From positions 1 to 32,475 of the forward strand of contig CALDNT010000056.1 of assembly GCA_937915145.1 (NCBI GenBank): a DNA stretch of 32,475 bases, written 5' to 3'. Origin of the DNA: an uncultured Reyranella sp. GTDB lineage: Bacteria > Pseudomonadota > Alphaproteobacteria > Reyranellales > Reyranellaceae. Below the pieces are notes generated by a model. That model did no database searches. It saw only the letters and a program-made list of their open reading frames with translations, and had not been told where the DNA came from. Position numbers and translations under genes: made by a program. Positions within the stretch are counted from its first letter, which is position 1. The number at the start of each line of letters is the position of its first letter. Shown here one piece after another: positions 15,565 to 22,259 of the stretch.

Positions 15565-16176
15565 TCAACCGCACAGCCAGATGTTCACCGCGAAGCGGCC
15601 GTCGGCGAACGCGCCGCCGGGACAGGAGACCGCTTCCACTTCATGCTGCGCGGAGGATGGGAAGACGAGCAGGCTGTCGTGCGTCGGCTCGATCTCGATC
15701 GATTGCCCGCCGCCCCGATCAAACAGCCGCAATCGGCCACCCGTGAAGCGGCACGGCTTGCGATGGAGATAGTAGACCATCGTCAGGCGGCGGCGGCCGC
15801 CGGGCGTGTATTCGTCGCCGGTGTAGGTGTCGGTATGCGGCCGGTAGAAGGCGCCGTCGCCGTGCACCACCATCTCGATCTGCGTGCTGTTGGCCGGTGT
15901 GTGCTGCATGTCGAACGCAGTTTCGAGACCTTCCTGAAGGGCCAGCGCCTTGCGGCGCAGCGGACCGGCGAAGGCGCCGAGGTCCTTCAGAACCGAGGAT
16001 TGCCGGACGACTGTGTCCAATCGGCCTGCCCCGTGATCGTCGAGCCTGGTCGGCGTGAAGCGCGCTTCGGCAGCCAGGCTGTAAGCCAGCAGGCGGGCCG
16101 CCTGCGTCGCGCCCAACCAATCGGGAAGGATGCGATGAGGCAGAAACCGCCCGGCGAGGAATGACGGCTCCGACAT
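15565..16176 (-). CDS. Prolyl-4-hydroxylase-like Fe(II)/2-oxoglutarate oxygenase
   Basis: 203 aa. The facial triad of the P4H/PKHD-type double-stranded beta helix is visible: RPHTDTY (His114, Asp116), SSAQHEVEAV (His178), and RFAVNIW with the 2-oxoglutarate-binding Arg194. GGRRRLTMVYYLHRKPCRFTGGRLRLF is the usual core between ligands. An AGAGGGG ribosome site precedes the ATG at 16176. It is transcribed in the same direction as the malonate decarboxylase operon and begins 123 bp after mdcB, but the gap contains a gpx remnant, so it is probably a separate unit. The substrate is a protein residue or small molecule and cannot be told from sequence. Confidence 0.9.
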   Translation of the reverse strand: MSEPSFLAGRFLPHRILPDWLGATQAARLLAYSLAAEARFTPTRLDDHGAGRLDTVVRQSSVLKDLGAFAGPLRRKALALQEGLETAFDMQHTPANSTQIEMVVHGDGAFYRPHTDTYTGDEYTPGGRRRLTMVYYLHRKPCRFTGGRLRLFDRGGGQSIEIEPTHDSLLVFPSSAQHEVEAVSCPGGAFADGRFAVNIWLCG

Positions 16177-16231
16177 GGCCCCTCTGTCGGCGTCTTCGTC
16201 GCGGCGGGCAAGAGCGAACTGGCGGCGGGGC

Positions 16232-16297
16232 GCCGACTACACGGGCAAGGTCGTGCTGACGGGCGTGCGGTCGAACGATTTCGGCCAAGGCTCCTGA
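16232..16297 (+). pseudogene. Decayed glutathione peroxidase fragment
   Basis: This plus-strand frame reads ADYTGKVVL then TGVRSNDFGQGS and a stop. The intact gpx at 21533-22105 has ADYKDKVVL and, 34 residues later, VVLGVPSNDFGGQEP. Bases 16261-16284 match 21799-21822 of gpx at 23 of 24 positions. The interior, including the catalytic Cys, is missing. The deletion could have run between the two similar GTGGT-CTG stretches of gpx. The frame can be extended back to an ATG at 16175, but those residues do not resemble Gpx. The fragment ends two bases before the mdcB stop and has the same orientation as intact gpx on the other side of the operon. Confidence 0.8.
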
Positions 16298-16298
16298 C

Positions 16299-17195
16299 CT
16301 AGCCGTCCGTCGCGCCGGGGTCACAGCAGCGCGAGACGAGGATCGTGCAGGCGAGCAGGTCGGCGCAGCCGCCGGCCGAGAGATTGCGCGCCACGAACTC
16401 GCGATGGAGCCGTTCCGCCGGCTCGCGCCAGCCTGAGCGCCGGCAGCCGCCGCCGGCGAGGAAGGCCGCCGCCGACGTGCGGACGAAGCGGCCGGCCGCG
16501 AGGCCGCCGCGATAAAGCACGGTGGTGTCGTCGACCGCCGCCATCAGGGCGAACAGCGTCTGCACGCTCGCGGCATTGGCGTCGAGCCCGGCCTGCAGCG
16601 CCGCGCGATAGGCCGGCACGCCGACCTCGAAGACGCCGGGAAAGCCCAGGGCCGCCTCGTGCCGGGCGCCATCGCGGCCGGTCGTGCGGCGGACGAGCGC
16701 GCCGTGGCTCGCCGAGGCCGCGCCGCGGGCGGCATGGGCCTGGAGCGCCGCGCCCCATTTGCGCATGAGGGTGGCGCGCACAGTTTCCGGAGAGACGGAC
16801 GAGGACGCGGCCTGCGTGCGCGCGACGGCGGCGACGACGAGGCCCAGCGAGAAGATGGCGCCGCGGTGCGTGTTGACGCCGCCGGTAACGGCCAGCATGC
16901 GGCGCTCGGCCGCGATGCCGAGCGGCACCAGGGCGGCCTCGAAGGAACAGCCGGCGCGGCCGGCGGCGGCAAGCGCGGCGAAGGGCCCGAGGAGCGAGTC
17001 GGCCGACCGGCACATCAGGGCGAAATCCATGTCGGCGTGCGCGCCGGAATCGACGGGGCTGACGAGGCCGGGCTTGGGCCAGGCCGCGAGCTCATCGCGC
17101 ATCGCCGTCACCGCCGCGCGACCCAGGCGCTCGTCGTGCGGGCAAATGGACTGGTCGACGGGCCGGTCGACAGCCAGGGCGGCCTCCGGGCTCAC
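16299..17195 (-). CDS. mdcB: MdcB: triphosphoribosyl-dephospho-CoA synthase
   Basis: 298 aa, CitG/MdcB family. It makes 2'-(5''-triphosphoribosyl)-3'-dephospho-CoA from ATP and dephospho-CoA, the precursor of the malonate decarboxylase prosthetic group. Family signatures are KPGLVSPVDSGAHADMDF (about 41-58), GGVNTHRGAIFSLGL (about 104-118), a GFPGVFEVGVPAYRAAL segment and VDDTTVLYRGG. The GTG start at 17195 overlaps the mdcG stop (GTGA), indicating translational coupling. It is the last gene of the mdcACDEGB operon. A plus-strand gpx fragment begins directly beyond the stop. No mdcH follows, whereas in several Gram-negative mdc clusters mdcH is the next gene. Confidence 0.95.
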   Translation of the reverse strand: MSPEAALAVDRPVDQSICPHDERLGRAAVTAMRDELAAWPKPGLVSPVDSGAHADMDFALMCRSADSLLGPFAALAAAGRAGCSFEAALVPLGIAAERRMLAVTGGVNTHRGAIFSLGLVVAAVARTQAASSSVSPETVRATLMRKWGAALQAHAARGAASASHGALVRRTTGRDGARHEAALGFPGVFEVGVPAYRAALQAGLDANAASVQTLFALMAAVDDTTVLYRGGLAAGRFVRTSAAAFLAGGGCRRSGWREPAERLHREFVARNLSAGGCADLLACTILVSRCCDPGATDG

Positions 17196-17827
17196 GGCCG
17201 AAGTTCCGTCCGTGGAACCAGGCGCAGCGCGTCGATCGATTTCAGCAGGACGTCAGCCTTGTCCTGGCGAACCTCGCGCCAGTGGACCTCGCCGAGGCCC
17301 TCGATGGAGAGCTCACCGTCGATCCTGAAGGGCAGCTCCGTTTCGGCGCGTTCGAGGAAGGCGGCCGCCCGCGCCGCCGCATCGGCGTCGGCGACGTCGA
17401 TCAGCACGTCGAGGTCGGACGAGTCGTGGACGTGGCGCTCGCCGGTCAGGGCCTGCCACATCCAGCTTCCGTAGATGCGGGTCTCGAGCCCCGCGCCGGC
17501 CGCCGCCTCGCCCAGGCGGGCGAAGGCCTCGGCATGCGGACGGGCGGCGGGACAGCGCGCGATCTCGGCGAGCAGCGGCGGACGGGCCCGTTCGGCGACG
17601 TGGCCCGGATCGGCATGGGCGGCGACGCGGCGCGGCCGCAACTCGGGATGGAGAGGATCCGTCGTGCAGAAGCCGAGGCCGATGCCATGTCCATCGTCGC
17701 GGCGGCGGGTGACGACGAAGGGGCGACGCGCTGCCTGCCAGTCCGCTGCGCGCCGGAGGTCGTCGCCGGTTCCCGCGCCGGGCGCCTGCGACAGCCAGAC
17801 CAGCGTATGGCGCCGCAGCGTCGTCAT
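17192..17827 (-). CDS. mdcG: MdcG: phosphoribosyl-dephospho-CoA transferase
   Basis: 211 aa, MdcG family of nucleotidyltransferase-like holo-ACP synthases. It transfers the phosphoribosyl-dephospho-CoA moiety from the MdcB product to the acyl carrier subunit MdcC. The nucleotidyltransferase motif is visible: RIYGSWMWQALTG (Gly120-Ser121) followed by SSDLDVLIDV with Asp138 and Asp140. Like other MdcG proteins it begins with RRHTLVWL. ATG at 17827 overlaps the mdcE stop by four bases (ATGA), and its own stop overlaps the mdcB start, so the three genes are translationally coupled. Confidence 0.95.
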   Translation of the reverse strand: MTTLRRHTLVWLSQAPGAGTGDDLRRAADWQAARRPFVVTRRRDDGHGIGLGFCTTDPLHPELRPRRVAAHADPGHVAERARPPLLAEIARCPAARPHAEAFARLGEAAAGAGLETRIYGSWMWQALTGERHVHDSSDLDVLIDVADADAAARAAAFLERAETELPFRIDGELSIEGLGEVHWREVRQDKADVLLKSIDALRLVPRTELRP

Positions 17828-18564
17828 CTCGCGGATTCGGCGAGAACCCTCTTGGCGATGTCGAGAGCGAGCCGGCGGCCGCCACGCTTCTTGCCGAGCG
17901 CGGCGCGATTGTCTTCCGTCGTGGCGGCGGCGATCGCGCGGGCAAGCCTGGCTGGCACGTCGTCTTTCGCCGACCAGACCTCCTCGACGCCGCCCAGCAG
18001 GGCGAACGGCTTCGCTCCGAACTCGAGCGAAGGCATGGTCTTCGAGAGCTTGCGCAACACCGGCACGGGGATCTTGGTGACGGCCGACATGGCTTCGACC
18101 GGCATCAGGCCCACGCTCGCACTGTCGAGCGCGTAGATGCGGTCGCCGAACATGCCGTAGCAGATGAAGGCGCCGCCCACGGCCTGGCCGGTCGCGATGG
18201 TGATCAGCTTGTGGCCCTTGCGGCGCGCCAGCTCGAGGCAGCTCAGCAGGTGGCCGAAGTAGCTGGCCAGCCCTAGCATCTCGGCGACGCGGTTGGGCTC
18301 CTGGCCGGCGCTGTCGACCAGCATGACGATCGGCGTTTTCGGGTGTTTCTCGATGCAGTCGATGACGTGGGCGGCGAGACGAAGTGCTGCAGCGTTGTCG
18401 ACATAGGTGCCGTCGCAGGTGCCGATGACGCAGACCGGGGCGCCGCCGGCCTGAGCATAGCCGGTCAGCACGGACTTCTCGACGGCGATACCCCGCGCGG
18501 ACGGACCGAACAGGCGGGCGAACAGGGTGCGGGAGGTCGACTTCTTCGGGGCGGGCTTCTTCAT
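17824..18564 (-). CDS. mdcE: MdcE: malonate decarboxylase gamma subunit
   Basis: 246 aa with a crotonase/carboxyltransferase-like fold. Together with MdcD it forms the decarboxylase that converts malonyl-S-ACP to acetyl-S-ACP and CO2. Segments supporting the call are VMLVDSAGQEPNRVAEMLGLASYFGHLLSCLELARRKGHKLITIATGQAVGGAFICYGMFGDRIYAL, with the oxyanion-type GG, and SVGLMPVEAMSAVTKIP. The N-terminal KKPAPKKSTSR tail is basic and may be disordered. A GGGAAG ribosome site overlaps the end of mdcD, four bases upstream on the same strand. The gene's end overlaps the mdcG start. Confidence 0.95.
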   Translation of the reverse strand: MKKPAPKKSTSRTLFARLFGPSARGIAVEKSVLTGYAQAGGAPVCVIGTCDGTYVDNAAALRLAAHVIDCIEKHPKTPIVMLVDSAGQEPNRVAEMLGLASYFGHLLSCLELARRKGHKLITIATGQAVGGAFICYGMFGDRIYALDSASVGLMPVEAMSAVTKIPVPVLRKLSKTMPSLEFGAKPFALLGGVEEVWSAKDDVPARLARAIAAATTEDNRAALGKKRGGRRLALDIAKRVLAESAR

Positions 18565-18568
18565 GATG

Positions 18569-19447
18569 CTACTTCCCGCGCCTGGTCATGGCGGCGAACT
18601 CAGGGCCCGAGGCGAGCGAGGCGGCCGCGACGTCGCGCACGCCCATGCCCTTCCACACGTCGTTCGGGTCAGTCGTTGCGCCGAAGCGCTTCAGGCGCTT
18701 CTCCAGCTCCTTCTGGCGCGCCTTGACGGACTTCAGCGTCACGGCGCTTGACCTGCCGAGCAGCTTCGCGACGGCGTCGCGGATCGCGCCGGCATCGTCG
18801 TGGACCAGTGCATCGGCGTCGCCCAGAAGGTACTTGGTCTTGCCGCCGCTGGTCTTCCAGACGAGGGCGCGGTTGGACGAGTCGTAGGCCTTCTTGCCCA
18901 TCCACTTCTCGATGACGATGGGCCCCGAGATGCCGAGGCGACCATGCTCGCTCATGACGCGGAAGTCGCAGCAGGTCGAGAGGATGCCCATGCCGCCGTA
19001 GGCGCCGATGTCGGAGCCGATGACGGCGATGGTCGCGACCTTTTTCGCGCGGCACTCGAAGATGGCACGCATGGTCTCGGCGATGGCGATCTCGCCAGCC
19101 GAGCCCTCGTGCAGGCGCACGCCGCCGCTCTCGATCAGCAGCACGCACGGCGCGCGATCGCGTGCCGCGGCCTTGAAGAGGCCGGTGAGCTTGGCACCGT
19201 GGATCTCGCCGACCGCGCCGCCGACGAACTGGCCGACCTGGGCGGCGATGTAGATCTTCTTCCCGCCGAGCTTCGCGCGGCCGATGACGACGCCGTCGTC
19301 GAACGACACCGGGATACCGAGCTGGGCGAGGTAGGGGCTGGTGATCCGCTCGGGTGGCGGCAGCAGCTCGCCGAACGAGCCGGGATCGACGAGGGCGGCG
19401 ATGCGCTGGCGCGCGGTCTGTTCATGGAAAAGAGGCCCGCGGGTCAT
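18569..19447 (-). CDS. mdcD: MdcD: malonate decarboxylase beta subunit
   Basis: 292 aa. This is the other half of the malonyl-S-ACP decarboxylase, homologous to acyl-CoA carboxyltransferase subunits but acting without biotin. Key segments are RQRIAALVDPGSFGELL, GVVIGRAKLGGKKIYIAAQVGQFVGGAVGEIHGAK, LLIESGGVRLHEGSAGEIAIAE and IGSDIGAYGGMGILSTCCDFRVMSEHGRLGISGP. The ATG at 19447 was chosen because it overlaps the mdcC stop (ATGA) and gives the family's usual N-terminus; the open frame upstream is a shadow of mdcC and mdcA. The C-terminal KSVKARQKELEKRLKRFGATTDPNDVWKGMG is also typical. Confidence 0.95.
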   Translation of the reverse strand: MTRGPLFHEQTARQRIAALVDPGSFGELLPPPERITSPYLAQLGIPVSFDDGVVIGRAKLGGKKIYIAAQVGQFVGGAVGEIHGAKLTGLFKAAARDRAPCVLLIESGGVRLHEGSAGEIAIAETMRAIFECRAKKVATIAVIGSDIGAYGGMGILSTCCDFRVMSEHGRLGISGPIVIEKWMGKKAYDSSNRALVWKTSGGKTKYLLGDADALVHDDAGAIRDAVAKLLGRSSAVTLKSVKARQKELEKRLKRFGATTDPNDVWKGMGVRDVAAASLASGPEFAAMTRRGK

Positions 19448-19767
19448 TTGTCGCCCTTGATGAGATGGTCGTAGGCCTGACGCAGGCGCAGATTGACGAG
19501 GACCGGCGGCGCGCCCTGATCGTTGATCGTCACCTTGGTGCCACCGGCCGGGTAGTTGTGCGCGAAGTCGGCGAGGGCTGCGAGCCACGACGCCTTGTAG
19601 CCGGGGATCGAGGTCTCGACGTGGCACTCCATCGTGCCCGAGGGACGGCCGCCGCGCTCGAGCAGCACTTCGAGGTTGCCGGAGCCCACGACGCCGGCCA
19701 GCGCCCACGGCTTGGCCGTCCTGGCCGCGAGCGGCTTCGACGGAAAGGCCTTTGCGAACTTCTCCAT
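19444..19767 (-). CDS. mdcC: MdcC: malonate decarboxylase acyl carrier protein (delta)
   Basis: 107 aa. This is the dedicated acyl carrier subunit; it bears the 2'-(5''-phosphoribosyl)-3'-dephospho-CoA group on which malonyl and acetyl residues are exchanged. The attachment motif is AGVVGSGNLEVLLE, with Ser29 as the modified residue. Typical later segments are ECHVETSIPGYKASWLAALADFAH and GGTKVTINDQGAPPVLVNLRLRQAYD. It starts 11 bp after mdcA and its stop overlaps the mdcD start, consistent with tight stoichiometric expression. Confidence 0.95.
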   Translation of the reverse strand: MEKFAKAFPSKPLAARTAKPWALAGVVGSGNLEVLLERGGRPSGTMECHVETSIPGYKASWLAALADFAHNYPAGGTKVTINDQGAPPVLVNLRLRQAYDHLIKGDK

Positions 19768-19778
19768 GTTGCCCAGTC

Positions 19779-21428
19779 CTACCAGTCGACGAATTGTGGG
19801 GGCGGATCGTAGAGACCGTTGGACCAGCGCACGAGGCCCTTGATGTCCTGCGCGGCGAGCAGGCTGCGGCTCGCCTCCGACGGGCGGACGCCGACATCCT
19901 CGGGTAACTGCACGATGCCGCGGCGGCGCAGCTCCTCGGTCTCGCGCTTCTTGCGCTTCAAGCCGACCGGCGTATAGCCCGCGACGGCGCGGATGGCGGC
20001 CTGGCGTTCGGCGATCGAGCGGCAGGCGGCGAGGTTGGCGATGCCTTCCTCGGTGACGATATGCGTGACGTCGTCGCCGTAGATCATCACCGGCGCCACG
20101 CCATGCAGCGCCTTGCGGATCGAAGGATCCTGGGCGTCGAGCCGCTCGACGAAAGTCGGCACGCGGCCGGACTGGAAGGTCTCGACCATCTGCACAACGA
20201 GCTTGCGGCCGGGCAACGCGCCCGGGCCGGGATTGGCTTCCGCGCCCACCTTCAGCCAGGCCTTCGACGGATGGCGGCGGCCGGTCGGCTGGCAGCCCAT
20301 GTTGGGCGCGCCGCCGAAGCCAGTGATGCGGTTCTTCGAGACCGTCGAGGAATTGCCGTTGATGTCGATCTGCAGCGAGGCGCCGATGAACATGTCGATG
20401 GCATAGTGGCCGGCGAGCTGGCCCATGGCGCGGTTGGAATGGAAGCTGCCGTCGCGGCCGGTGAAGAAGACGTCGGAATGGGCGGCCGTGTAGCGTTCCA
20501 TGCCGACCTCGCCACCCACGGCGAAGACGCTCTCGACCCAGCCCGATTCGATGGCGGGGATCATGGTGGGCAGCGGATTGACCATCCAGTACTTGCAGAT
20601 CTTGCCCTTGAGCCCGAGCCGCTCGCCGTAGGTCGGCAGCAGCAGCTCGATGGCGGCGGTGTTGAAGCCGACGCCGTGGTTCAGCGACTGGACCTCGTAC
20701 TTCTCGTAGATGCCGCGCAGCGCCACCATGGCCATCAGCACCTGCACGTCGGTAATGGCGGCGGGATCGCGCGTGAACAACGCCTGCAGATGCATCGGGT
20801 ACGGTGCCTCGACGACCAAATCGACCTGGTCGGCCGGGATGTCGATGCGCGGCAACCTGTCGACGATCTCGTTGACCTGCGCGAACACGATGCCGTCGGA
20901 GAACGCCGTCGGCTCGACGATGGCCGGGGTATCCTCGGTGTTGGCGGCGAGGAACAGGTTGCCCTTGCGGTCGGCCTGGGCGGCGGCGATCAGCGCGACG
21001 CGTGGCGTCAGATCCATGTAGTAGCGGGCGTAGAGCTCATTGTAGGTGTGGATGGCGCCGACCGGGAACTTTTTGGCCTTCACCAGGTCCGCCACGGCGG
21101 TACCCTGCGGACCCGCGTAACAGAAGTCGACCTGGCGGATCATGCCCTTCTGGAAGAGCTGGATGTGGGCGGGCAGCGTGATGCAGGACATCACGAGATG
21201 GATGTCGTGCAGGTCCTTCCTATTGAGCGTGGCGAGCTGATTCGCAAGGAAATCGGCCTGCTTCTGGTTGTCGCCCTCGAGGCAGAGGATGTCACCGGAT
21301 TCGATGATGCGCTTGAGAACTTGGGGCACATTGTTGGGGGAAACGAACTTGCCCCGAGCGAGCTTGCCGACTCTTTCCAGGCGCTGCGCCTTGTTCTGGC
21401 GGCGCAGGGCGGATTTTGCAGTATTCAT
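19779..21428 (-). CDS. mdcA: MdcA: malonate decarboxylase alpha subunit (acetyl-ACP:malonate ACP transferase)
   Basis: 549 aa, normal for MdcA. It exchanges acetyl for malonyl on the carrier protein and resembles CoA transferases. Supporting segments are RGKFVSPNNVPQVLKRIIESGDILCLEGDNQKQADFLA near the N-terminus, the central GGAPNMGCQPTGRRHPSKAWLKVG, and YGDDVTHIVTEEGIANL. I chose the ATG at 21428 because AAAGGA lies four bases upstream and MNTAKSALRRQNKAQR fits; the frame extends 18 codons further with no support. It heads mdcACDEGB, divergent from gpx across 104 bp. That gap holds a loose GACAT-N6-ATGTC symmetry (21478-21493) as a possible regulator site. No mdcR-type regulator is adjacent. 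Confidence 0.96.
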   Translation of the reverse strand: MNTAKSALRRQNKAQRLERVGKLARGKFVSPNNVPQVLKRIIESGDILCLEGDNQKQADFLANQLATLNRKDLHDIHLVMSCITLPAHIQLFQKGMIRQVDFCYAGPQGTAVADLVKAKKFPVGAIHTYNELYARYYMDLTPRVALIAAAQADRKGNLFLAANTEDTPAIVEPTAFSDGIVFAQVNEIVDRLPRIDIPADQVDLVVEAPYPMHLQALFTRDPAAITDVQVLMAMVALRGIYEKYEVQSLNHGVGFNTAAIELLLPTYGERLGLKGKICKYWMVNPLPTMIPAIESGWVESVFAVGGEVGMERYTAAHSDVFFTGRDGSFHSNRAMGQLAGHYAIDMFIGASLQIDINGNSSTVSKNRITGFGGAPNMGCQPTGRRHPSKAWLKVGAEANPGPGALPGRKLVVQMVETFQSGRVPTFVERLDAQDPSIRKALHGVAPVMIYGDDVTHIVTEEGIANLAACRSIAERQAAIRAVAGYTPVGLKRKKRETEELRRRGIVQLPEDVGVRPSEASRSLLAAQDIKGLVRWSNGLYDPPPQFVDW

Positions 21429-21532
21429 GATTCCTTTCTCGCGCATGACGTCGTGGGGGTCAATTGCCCGAGGGGGTGACATTTTGGGATGTCGTTGTGA
21501 CCGACCGGCCCGTTCGTCTGTAAAGATGAAAC

Positions 21533-22105
21533 ATGAAAATCATCCGCATGCTCGCCTTCGCCGCCATCGGCGCCCTGCTCTCGGCCGTGAGCACCGCCTG
21601 GGCGCAGGCCGGGCGGCAGCCGGTCGACTGGTCAGCGGTGTCACTCGACGCGATCGGCGGTGGACCACTGCCGACCGCCGACTACAAAGACAAGGTGGTT
21701 CTGCTGGTGAACACGGCGTCGCAGTGCGGCTTCACCGGCCAGTACAAGGGGCTGGAGGCGCTGTGGCGCCGCTACAGGGATCAAGGTCTCGTGGTGCTGG
21801 GCGTGCCGTCGAACGATTTCGGCGGCCAGGAACCCGCCACGGCGGAGGAGATCAAGCGCTTCTGCGAGGCGAGCTTCGACATCACCTTTCCGCTCGCCGA
21901 CAAGCAGGTCGTGAGCGGGCCCAATGCGCACCCACTCTACAGATGGGCCGCGGCGCAGACCGGTGCCTTGGGCACGCCGTCGTGGAACTTCCACAAGATC
22001 CTGATTGGCCGCGACGGCTGCATCGTCGACTGGTACTCGGCCGCGGGCGGCATGGGACCCAAGCTCGATCGCGCCATCGAGGCGGCGCTGGCGGCGAAGG
22101 AATAG
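21533..22105 (+). CDS. Exported glutathione peroxidase family protein
   Basis: 190 aa. A Sec signal peptide (MKIIRMLAFAAIGALLSAVSTAWAQA) is followed by a thioredoxin-fold peroxidase domain of about 160 aa. The catalytic tetrad is visible: NTASQCGFTGQY (Cys), GVPSNDFGGQEP (Gln and upstream Asn) and TPSWNFHKILIGRDG (Trp, Asn). The nucleophile is cysteine, not selenocysteine. It would reduce hydroperoxides in the periplasm, probably with thioredoxin-like donors. It is divergent from mdcA. A decayed partial copy lies at 16232-16297 on the far side of the mdc operon. A clear ribosome site is lacking; TAAAGA is six bases before the ATG and is a poor -10. An internal ATG five codons later is an alternative start. 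Confidence 0.93.
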   Translation: MKIIRMLAFAAIGALLSAVSTAWAQAGRQPVDWSAVSLDAIGGGPLPTADYKDKVVLLVNTASQCGFTGQYKGLEALWRRYRDQGLVVLGVPSNDFGGQEPATAEEIKRFCEASFDITFPLADKQVVSGPNAHPLYRWAAAQTGALGTPSWNFHKILIGRDGCIVDWYSAAGGMGPKLDRAIEAALAAKE

Positions 22106-22217
22106 ACGGCGACTGCAGAGCAGGCGGCGGCACGGACAGGAACAACGGACGGTATCCGGCCGGAGTTCACAGATGAACCCACCGGGAGTTGGACTGAGGT
22201 GCGCCCGCGACTACACT

Positions 22218-22250
22218 CCTGGATGCGGGATCATCTCTCCCGCGTCCAGG
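22218..22250 (+). promoter_or_regulatory. Long hairpin touching the adenylate cyclase ribosome site
   Basis: Arms 22218-22230 (CCTGGATGCGGGA) and 22238-22250 (TCCCGCGTCCAGG) form a 13-pair stem, with one G-U pair, around a 7-base loop. The last three bases of the stem are the AGG that opens the AGGAAGGG ribosome site of the gene starting at 22260. The hairpin could terminate gpx transcription (no T-tract follows) or limit translation of the cyclase. Confidence 0.65.
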
Positions 22251-22259
22251 AAGGGTGGC

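Noticed and set aside
20061-21479. 472-aa plus-strand open frame
   Set aside because: Antisense to mdcA, whose identity is secure.
21482-21532. Leaderless start for gpx
   Set aside because: TAAAGA is six bases before the ATG but matches the -10 consensus at only three positions and has no -35 at proper spacing, so I left it out of the leaderless set.
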